A stretch of DNA of 40,026 nucleotides from Planctomicrobium piriforme (GTDB taxonomy: Bacteria > Planctomycetota > Planctomycetia > Planctomycetales > Planctomycetaceae): positions 1 through 40,026 of the forward strand of contig CAMAVF010000013.1 in assembly GCA_945861445.1 (NCBI GenBank), written 5' to 3'. Made by a program: the position numbers and the translations under genes. The number at the start of each line of letters is the position of its first letter. Position 1 is the first letter of the stretch. A model generated the notes under the pieces. The model worked only from the letters and a program-made list of their open reading frames with translations, had not been told where the DNA came from and made no database searches. Shown here piece by piece: positions 34,285-40,026 of this stretch.

Positions 34285-34716
34285 CCGTTCCAATCCGGCT
34301 GGGGGACTGTTTCTGGCGAGACTTCTTCTTCTTCTTCTCACGCGGGGTGGCCCGCGTTGATTGACAAAAACACATACCCCTTGGGTGGCCAAGGTTGCTG
34401 TGCAATCTGGGTCTACTTGGTAATCAGGCAAATGTTCGCATCGTCCCGCTGCATCACGGCCAAAGACTTTTGGCCAGTTGGAAAGCCGGATTGAACGTCA
34501 GACAATCCATAGATCGAGGCCTGTTGTGGTCATTCGTGTGATTCGTGGTTCAATTTCCCGTTCTTCGTGATTGTCGATGCCTGTTGCCCCTCGGTCGGGC
34601 CAGTACACCCGTTCTAAGACGCTTGTTTTAAGTCATTGAGATCCACAGATTACGCAGATGCAATTCGTTTCTGTGAAATCTGCGAGATCTGTGAATAAAT
34701 TCCGAAACTGCGCAAC

Positions 34717-34785
34717 TTCAAAAAGCGCCAGCGAGTGCATCTCGATTGATCAATCGAACGGAATGCACTCGCTGCGCTTTTTGAA
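34717..34785. repeat. Dispersed repeat, inverted pair variant (ATGCACTCGCT family)
   Basis: TTCAAAAAGCGCCAGCGAGT onward at 34717-34740 and its inverse at 34763-34785. The centre contains the perfect palindrome CGATTGATCAATCG (34743-34756). The outer flank differs from other members (TTCAAAAA in place of the CGAGCTTGTAT part). Confidence 0.8.
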
Positions 34786-34896
34786 CCTTTCAGGTTCAGC
34801 CAATCAAACAATTCACGTGGGTTGCGAGGGACGCCTCTACTGTGTTATCAGTTCGTGTCACTCCGCAGGAGTTCAAAGGGAATTGTGCCGCCGCGA

Positions 34897-34941
34897 TCGC
34901 CAGAGCGCGGGCCGTTCCCTTGATCGCCCGCACTCTGGCGA
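34897..34941. repeat. 16-bp-stem hairpin upstream of the UDG gene
   Basis: TCGCCAGAGCGCGGGC (34897-34912) and GCCCGCACTCTGGCGA (34926-34941) pair with one mismatch around 13 bases. It ends about 40 bases before the UDG start. Confidence 0.75.
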
Positions 34942-34982
34942 GTGCGGCTACCACCCAATGATTACTGCATACTTGGAACACC

Positions 34983-35828
34983 ATGTCCGAGACGATCGAT
35001 ACCGACCTCCGCCGAGTCATCCTGCAATCCCTGGAGAGCTGGCACGCCTCGGGGATTACCCATTTGACATCGATTCCCGTGCCGAACGCGTCAGTTGAGA
35101 CTCCGCGAACTGCCCCCCAGGAATCCTCGACAGAAACGACACCCGACATGGCCAAGAAACCGGCTGCCGCCAAGCCGTCAACGCAGATTGATCAGGCCGC
35201 ACAAACGGCTGCCGCGGAACAGGCGGAACTGCGATCCCAGAAAAAACCCCTGTCGCGAGACCAACGCATCACCGAATTGCAAGTTCTGTCACAAACCGTG
35301 GCGAAATGCACCCGTTGCACCGAACTGGCAAAAACGCGAACTCAAACGGTCTTCGGCGTCGGTAACCCGGAAGCCCGGCTGGTCTTCATCGGTGAAGCAC
35401 CCGGGGCCGATGAAGACGCCCAGGGAGAACCGTTTGTCGGCAGGGCCGGGCAGTTGCTCAACAAGATCATCGAAGCGATGAAGCTGACGCGCGAAGAGAT
35501 CTACATCTGCAACATTCTGCGCTGCCGCCCGCCGGGAAATCGATTGCCCGCGCCAGAAGAAGCCGGACATTGCCGCGAGTACCTGGACGGCCAACTGGGG
35601 ATCGTCAAACCCGAATACATCGTCTGCTGGGGCTCGTGTGCATCTCAGAATCTGCTGGGCACTACCGACACGATCGGCAAGCTGCGGGGCCGCTTTTTCC
35701 AATACGGCGAGGCCAAGGTCCTCTGCACCTATCACCCGTCCTACCTCCTGCGAAATCCCGCAGCGAAGAAGGACGTCTGGGAAGACATGAAGATCCTGAT
35801 GAAAGAAATGGGTTTGCCGCTGGAGTAG
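34983..35828 (+). CDS. Family 4 uracil-DNA glycosylase
   Basis: A 281-residue iron-sulfur uracil-DNA glycosylase, which removes uracil from DNA. The cluster ligands are C109 and C112 (KCTRCTEL) and C181 and C197 ([19 protein letters not shown]), with the 3- and 16-residue spacings of family 4. Active-site motif 1 is GEAPGADED (137-145); the second motif is [18 protein letters not shown]. The first 95 residues are Ala/Pro/Lys-rich and probably disordered. An internal Met at residue 56 ([10 protein letters not shown]) could be an alternative start, as most homologues begin close to the glycosylase domain. The gene ends 85 bp before the GH15-like start and could be cotranscribed with it. Confidence 0.92.
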   Translation: MSETIDTDLRRVILQSLESWHASGITHLTSIPVPNASVETPRTAPQESSTETTPDMAKKPAAAKPSTQIDQAAQTAAAEQAELRSQKKPLSRDQRITELQVLSQTVAKCTRCTELAKTRTQTVFGVGNPEARLVFIGEAPGADEDAQGEPFVGRAGQLLNKIIEAMKLTREEIYICNILRCRPPGNRLPAPEEAGHCREYLDGQLGIVKPEYIVCWGSCASQNLLGTTDTIGKLRGRFFQYGEAKVLCTYHPSYLLRNPAAKKDVWEDMKILMKEMGLPLE

Positions 35829-35913
35829 GTAAAACAGGACTTTGCTACAATCCAGCGGCCTCGCCCGCCCGGTTCGTTCCAATCTTCGCGTTACCACGCA
35901 CAATGGAGTGTGT

Positions 35914-37206
35914 ATGAGCAGCGTTCAGCATCCTGAGATGCAACAGTTCCTCTTGCCCCGTTACCGGATTCAGCAAGTTCGCGATTTGATTTCGTTCCTG
36001 GAAGAGCAGGGGACCTTTCGCTTTCCGACTCTCCAAAATGGTCTGTTTTCGGCCTCGGTCGCCATCGCCGAAGAGTTTGGGTATACCGGCTACCATCATG
36101 TGTGGGTGCGAGACAACGTCCATATCGCCCATGCTCATCTCGTGATTGGATTACCCGCCGTCGCCGCCCGGACCGCTCAGACGCTGCTCGGCTGGTTCAA
36201 GCAGCAGGAGCCGCGATTTACCGCAATTATCAATGGGAAAGCTGACCCGCAAGAACCAATGCTCCGGCCCCATATCCGGTTTCGCGGCGAAGCGATGGAA
36301 GACAGCCTGGAAAAATGGTCCCATGCCCAGAATGACGCCCTGGGATATTTTTTGTGGTTGTATTGCCGGCTCATCAATGAGGGGGTGCTGACCTGGGATG
36401 ACGACGCGGCGCAGGTCCTGCCGCTGTTTCCTCGCTACTGGCAGGCGATTCGCTTTTGGGAGGATGCAGACAGCGGGCACTGGGAGGAAACTCGCAAGAT
36501 CGAAGCCTCCAGCATTGGCGTCGCCGTGGCCGGCTTGCGCGAATTCAAACAGGTTTTGGAGTCCCCTTCGGGACTGTTGAATAAACAGGAATTGCTGAGC
36601 CTGGTCGATGTGCTGCTGGCCAAGGGAGATTCCGCCCTGCAAAATATTCTGCCGGCCGAATGTGTGCAGCCGGATCCACAACTGCAGCGGCGGTACGACT
36701 CGGCGTTGCTGTTCTTGATTTATCCGACACGTGTCATTACCGGTGAGCTGGCCGATCAGATTGCTCGCGATGTCTCCGAAAATCTGCTGGGCGAGTTTGG
36801 GATTCGGCGCTACCTGGGCGATTCCTATTGGTGTGCCGACTATAAAACGGCTCTCGCACCTGAGGTCCGGACTGCGGACTTCAGTGACGATCTGTCGGCT
36901 CGCGACAAGCTCTTACGACCTGGCCTGGAAGCGCAGTGGTGCATCTTCGATCCGATCATTTCGATCCATTACGGCCTGCGCTATCAGCAGACGCGAGACC
37001 CGAGGGATCTGGAACTGCAAATCCAGCACATCCATCGGTCGCTGGGGCAGTTGACGGGGCCGGAATGCCCGTTTGGTCCGTTCAAGTGTCCGGAATCGTA
37101 CTATTGCGAGCACGGCCGCTACATCCCCAACGACGTGACCCCGTTGCTGTGGACGCAGGCAAACTTGCGACTGGCGCTGCACTTCCTGGAAGCGACTGCT
37201 TCGTAA
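35914..37206 (+). CDS. GH15/phosphorylase-kinase-alpha-like glycosidase-fold protein
   Basis: A 430-residue (alpha/alpha)6-barrel protein of the GH15 family, whose members hydrolyse alpha-glucans or, in phosphorylase kinase, regulate. ASVAIAEEFGYTGYHHVWVR, DNVHIAHAHLVIGLPAVAAR match the first barrel helices; EKWSHAQNDALGYFLWLYCR is the general-acid loop equivalent (PQxDxxG in phosphorylase kinase); YLGDSYWCADYK and the C-terminal RYIPNDVTPLLWTQANLRLA are also typical. The ATG at 35914 is chosen because GGAG lies nine bases upstream, and residues before it do not look like protein. It is the last gene before the encapsulins, 265 bp away with a repeat between. A link to the encapsulins is possible but unproved. 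Confidence 0.82.
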   Translation: MSSVQHPEMQQFLLPRYRIQQVRDLISFLEEQGTFRFPTLQNGLFSASVAIAEEFGYTGYHHVWVRDNVHIAHAHLVIGLPAVAARTAQTLLGWFKQQEPRFTAIINGKADPQEPMLRPHIRFRGEAMEDSLEKWSHAQNDALGYFLWLYCRLINEGVLTWDDDAAQVLPLFPRYWQAIRFWEDADSGHWEETRKIEASSIGVAVAGLREFKQVLESPSGLLNKQELLSLVDVLLAKGDSALQNILPAECVQPDPQLQRRYDSALLFLIYPTRVITGELADQIARDVSENLLGEFGIRRYLGDSYWCADYKTALAPEVRTADFSDDLSARDKLLRPGLEAQWCIFDPIISIHYGLRYQQTRDPRDLELQIQHIHRSLGQLTGPECPFGPFKCPESYYCEHGRYIPNDVTPLLWTQANLRLALHFLEATAS

Positions 37207-37262
37207 CGGAATGCACTCGCTGGCGCTTCGAGCTTGTATTCGGGGTCGCTTTGCGACCGGTT
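37207..37262. repeat. Dispersed repeat, full-length (ATGCACTCGCT family)
   Basis: ATGCACTCGCTGGCGCTTCG onward (37211-37239), followed by GGTCGC-TTT-GCGACC (about 37244-37258) and CCGG. It matches 21979-22029 in reverse over about 55 bases, which sets the length of the unit. Confidence 0.8.
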
Positions 37263-37307
37263 GCCACATCTACAATCCACCAAGTTTTCGCTGTCGGCTC
37301 GACTCGC

Positions 37308-37336
37308 TTGAAAATTATCACCATTGTAGTTACATA
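37308..37336 (+). promoter_or_regulatory. Candidate promoter of the encapsulin genes
   Basis: TTGAAA (37308-37313), a 17-bp spacer and TACATA (37331-37336, four of six to the sigma-70 consensus), about 130 bases before the first encapsulin gene. It is based on consensus alone. Confidence 0.3.
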
Positions 37337-37471
37337 TTTATCTTCGCGGGGGAAACGGAGAGGCCACTGGGTTCTTTCTTAACTTGCCGAATGATTCGTA
37401 ACGTATTAATTTGCAATGTGTTACAGAACTACCTGTGACGCGATTTCTGCCGCTGCCGGCTGGGGATGGAT

Positions 37472-38932
37472 ATGTCGGATAACTTGCTGCAACGGAGTGT
37501 GACGACTTCCGTCGCCCGGAATTTGTCGAATACGACCAAGACATCGCCCAAGATGATGTCGATCACCCCACGCTGGCTCCTCAGCCTGCTCCCCTGGGTG
37601 CAAGTCAATGGGGGGACCTACCGGGTCAACCGGACCAAGGTCGAGTTGACCAAGGCCGAACGAATCGGTGTGGATGTGGTGGGCAATGTGGCCTCATTCG
37701 CTCCCGAGGCCCTCCGTGGCGTGCCTCTGTTCTCGGGTCTGCCGGAAGCCATCATTATCCGCATGGCGAACCGCTTTAAGACGGAAGAAGTCTCGCTGGG
37801 CAATAAACTGGTCACGGAAGGGGAGGACCGCAGCAAGTTCTTCATTATCGCTCAGGGACAGGTGGAAGTCCTCAGCCAGGGCATCCACGGCAGCAATCTG
37901 CGGATCGCCTTGCTGACCGAAGGCGAGTTCTTCGGGGAAACCGAACTCATCTCGGACAAGCCATCCGAAGTCACGATCCGCACGATTACCCCCTGCATCC
38001 TGCTCACACTTTCACGGAAGGATCTCGACTCGGTCCTCGGTGAATTGCCAAATCTCAATGACGAATTTCAGAAGGCGATCGCCGATCATCAAGAGCTAAG
38101 TTCCACTGTGAATCGCTACGGCGAACGGAATATCGATCTGGTCTCTGGCTTCGCGGAGAACGTCGAAATCCCCGAGACGTTCGTCGATTACTCGGCCCAT
38201 CCGCGCGAGTATTCGCTCTCGGCCGTGCAGACGGTGGTGCGGGTCCATACGCGCGTTTCCGACCTATACAACGATCCGTTCGATCAGCTCGAAGAACAAA
38301 TGCGGCTGACGATTGAAGGGATTAAGGAACGGCAGGAATGGGAGTTGATCAACAGCAACAAGTTCGGACTGATTCATTCTGTCGATCCAGCCATGCGCAT
38401 CAGCACTCGTTACGGTGCCCCGACCCCAGATGACCTCGATGATCTGCTCGCACTGGTATGGAAGAAGCCGGCGTTCTTCCTTGCCCATCCCAAGGCCATC
38501 GCCGCATTCGAACGCGAATGCACTTGGCGTGGTGTGCCGCCGCCGACCATCAATCTGTTTGGAACTCAGGTCCTGACCTGGCGAGGGATTCCGCTGGTCC
38601 CCTGCGACAAGCTGGAGATGACCAAGAGTCGCTACCAATCGAATCAATGGCTGGGGACGACCAGCATTCTGTTACTGCGGGTCGGTGAGGCAGATCAGGG
38701 AGTCGTCGGACTGCATCAGGCTGGCATCCCGGGTGAGATCATGCCGAGTCTTTCGGCCCGGTTGATGGGACTCGACAGCCTCGGCGTCGCCTCCTATTTG
38801 CTGACGCTCTATTTCTCCTGTGCCGTGTTGACGGACGATGCTGTCGGCGTACTGGAGAACGTGGAGGTCGGCTATTACCACGACTACGAAAACATGGGCG
38901 GCAATACGTTCTTGAACGGACTTGGGATTTAA
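37472..38932 (+). CDS. Family 2B encapsulin shell protein with cNMP-binding domain (copy 1, intact)
   Basis: 486 residues. An N-terminal extension (1-60, [18 protein letters not shown]...) leads to a cyclic-nucleotide-binding-like domain at about 82-205 ([40 protein letters not shown]). An HK97-fold shell domain follows from about 220: [100 protein letters not shown]. Family 2B encapsulins are SrpI-related shells with this inserted domain and hold an enzyme cargo. In the phosphate-binding cassette (151-168) the arginine after P164 is replaced by S165. The start at 37472 matches the start of copy 2 (MSDN); MDMSDN at 37466 is an alternative. Copy 2 starts 20 bp after the stop. Confidence 0.93.
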   Translation: MSDNLLQRSVTTSVARNLSNTTKTSPKMMSITPRWLLSLLPWVQVNGGTYRVNRTKVELTKAERIGVDVVGNVASFAPEALRGVPLFSGLPEAIIIRMANRFKTEEVSLGNKLVTEGEDRSKFFIIAQGQVEVLSQGIHGSNLRIALLTEGEFFGETELISDKPSEVTIRTITPCILLTLSRKDLDSVLGELPNLNDEFQKAIADHQELSSTVNRYGERNIDLVSGFAENVEIPETFVDYSAHPREYSLSAVQTVVRVHTRVSDLYNDPFDQLEEQMRLTIEGIKERQEWELINSNKFGLIHSVDPAMRISTRYGAPTPDDLDDLLALVWKKPAFFLAHPKAIAAFERECTWRGVPPPTINLFGTQVLTWRGIPLVPCDKLEMTKSRYQSNQWLGTTSILLLRVGEADQGVVGLHQAGIPGEIMPSLSARLMGLDSLGVASYLLTLYFSCAVLTDDAVGVLENVEVGYYHDYENMGGNTFLNGLGI

Positions 38933-38952
38933 TACGACAGGAATCAGTAGAC

Positions 38953-39881
38953 ATGTCGGACAATTTGTTGCAACGCAGCGTGACGACCTCGGTCGCACGC
39001 AATCTCGCGAACACGACCAAGACATCCCCCAAGATGATGTCGATCACCCCGCGCTGGCTCCTTAGCCTGCTGCCGTGGTTGCAAGTTGACGGGGGCACCT
39101 TTCGAGTCAATCGCACGAAAGTCGAACTGACCAAAGCCGAACGCATCGGAGTCGATGTCTCGGGCAACGTGGTCTCATTCGCCCCGGAAGCCCTCCGCGG
39201 CGTGCCCCTGTTCTCCGGACTGCCCGATGCCATCATCGCCCGCATGGCAAGCAGCTTTAAGACCGAGGACGTGTCACTCGGCAACAAGCTGGTGGTTGAG
39301 GGCGAAGACCGCAGCAAGTTCTTCATCATCGCCCAGGGGCAGGTCGAAGTCCTCAGCAAAGGCATTCACGGCAGCAACCTGCGGATCGCCTTGTTGACGG
39401 ACGGCGAGTTCTTCGGTGAGACCGAATTGATTTCCGACAAGCCGTCCGAAGTGACGATCCGCACGATTACCCCGTGTATTCTATTGACCCTTTCGCGCAA
39501 GGACCTGGATGCGGTCCTCAGCGAACTGCCGAATCTCAACGAGGCGTTCCAGAAGGCGATTACCGAGCATCAGGAACTGCGATCGACGGTGAACCGCTAC
39601 GGCGAACGGAACATCGATCTGGTCTCCGGCTTCGCAGAGAATGTTGAAATCCCTGAGACGTTCGTCGATTACTCGGCCCATCCGCGCGAGTATTCGCTCT
39701 CGGCCGTGCAGACGGTGGTCCGGGTGCATACCCGCGTTTCCGATTTGTACAACGATCCGTTCAATCAGCTCGAAGAACAAATGCGGCTGACGATTGAAGG
39801 GATCAAGGAACGCCAGGAATGGGAGCTGATCAACAGCAATAAGTTCGGGTTGATTCATTCGGTCGATCCCGCCATGCGGAT
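38953..39881 (+). pseudogene. Family 2B encapsulin, copy 2, truncated by an insertion
   Basis: About 310 codons match copy 1 with some 22 substitutions, around 93% identity. They cover the N-terminal extension, the whole cNMP-like domain (S-E-V-T again where arginine is expected) and the first part of the shell domain, up to SVDPAMRI. From about 39882 the sequence is unrelated: the frame continues for about 46 codons into IS-derived DNA and stops at 40024-40026. The remaining 175 or so shell residues are missing, so no shell subunit can form from it as it stands. ACAGGA lies 10-15 bases before its ATG. The rest of the gene may lie beyond the element outside the window. Changes are concentrated in residues 43-210; the region from 215 on is almost identical to copy 1. 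Confidence 0.9.
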
Positions 39882-40026
39882 TATACTTCACGCGGTGAGG
39901 AATGAGGCCGGGTTGAAGTGTTGGAAGTTGTGGGTCATGAGGGTGGCGAGTTGGGGGCGGTGTTTTGTGGGGATGTTGTCGAGGCAGCCATCGATGGCGT
40001 GGCGGAATTCGGTGAAGTTGTCGTAG
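39882..40026. mobile_element. IS630-type insertion sequence, one end only
   Basis: The junction TTATACTTCACGC starts at a TA, the target used by IS630 elements. It brings the end of a minus-strand transposase gene to within a few bases of the junction, as is normal in IS630. The other end is outside the window. Confidence 0.75.
39888..40025 (-). CDS. IS630-family transposase, C-terminal 45 residues (runs off the window)
   Basis: The minus strand encodes [45 protein letters not shown] and a TGA. This resembles the C-terminal helix region of IS630-family DDE transposases (aromatic-x-xF-x-EF, then L-x-T-x-NFQ-x-F). The catalytic residues lie upstream, outside the window. It is antisense to the interrupted encapsulin gene. 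Confidence 0.7.
   Translation of the reverse strand, partial: YDNFTEFRHAIDGCLDNIPTKHRPQLATLMTHNFQHFNPASFLTA

Larger units (their letters stand above)
34285..34982. other. 698-bp gap holding three palindromic elements
   Basis: No gene recognised. It holds the repeat 34717-34785, the hairpin 34897-34941, an imperfect inverted pair (ATCCACAGATTACGCAGAT near 34640-34659 with ATCTGCGAGATCTGTGAAT near 34678-34696) and a CTTCTTCTTCTTCTTCT run at about 34322-34338. Confidence 0.5.

Overview
The window looks like a chromosome segment from a planctomycete (phylum Planctomycetota, probably Planctomycetales). The evidence is the set of families typical of that phylum: a PSCyt1/DUF1549/DUF1553 cytochrome-like protein beside a TAT-exported DUF1501 protein, a DUF1559 pseudopilin-like protein, a two-domain AhpD-like secreted protein, a TAT-exported Gfo/Idh/MocA oxidoreductase and CsrA. 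The intergenic palindromes, including one that encodes GEAPAEP/AGASPS when it lies inside a gene, fit the same assignment. The genus cannot be fixed from the sequence alone.

Layout. 1-4.3 kb: PSCyt1/PSD1 protein and DUF1501 protein, an operon on +. 4.3-7.2 kb: on -, a ceramide-glucosyltransferase-like GT followed by a B12-binding radical SAM protein. 7.7-9.5 kb: membrane histidine kinase and a broken LRR-like fragment. 9.9-12.8 kb: redoxin-like lipoprotein without catalytic cysteines, two tandem terminators, and a class I/II aminotransferase. 13.6-16.7 kb: HAMP histidine kinase, csrA and a small coiled-coil protein. 16.9-20.2 kb: methyltransferase and a large multi-pass membrane protein. 20.4-21.9 kb: a lone tandem-domain BMC shell protein and trmB. 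22.1-24.1 kb: Gfo/Idh/MocA oxidoreductase and an SDR. 24.2-25.4 kb: a parDE module and a scar of two fused gene fragments. 25.5-29.4 kb: secreted Cys-rich small protein, DUF1559 protein, lipoprotein and AhpD-like protein. 29.7-32.5 kb: nucleotide-sugar dehydrogenase, GNAT and SRPBCC protein. 32.6-34.3 kb: a transposase relic and a beta-helix protein. 35.0-37.2 kb: family-4 uracil-DNA glycosylase and a GH15-like protein. 37.5-40.0 kb: two tandem Family 2B (cNMP-domain) encapsulin genes, the second cut by an IS630-type element that runs off the window.

The most interesting part is 35.9-40.0 kb. A GH15-like enzyme precedes two encapsulin genes whose products are about 93% identical. Their inserted cyclic-nucleotide-binding domain lacks the usual phosphate-binding arginine, and the second gene is broken at a TA dinucleotide. 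No known Family 2B cargo lies inside the window. A second protein-shell element, the isolated BMC-T-like protein at 20.4-21.0 kb, has no BMC enzymes near it.

The window is also very rich in mobile or repeat DNA. There are two identical 96-bp TA-flanked MITE-like elements in opposite orientation, at least six palindrome families, a dispersed repeat around ATGCACTCGCTGGCGCTTCG, ATGGGACTG arrays at gene 5' ends, and a chimeric SDR/UDP-sugar dehydrogenase scar joined at a 3-bp microhomology. No tRNA, rRNA or CRISPR array was seen. All functional calls come from reading motifs by eye; no database search was run.
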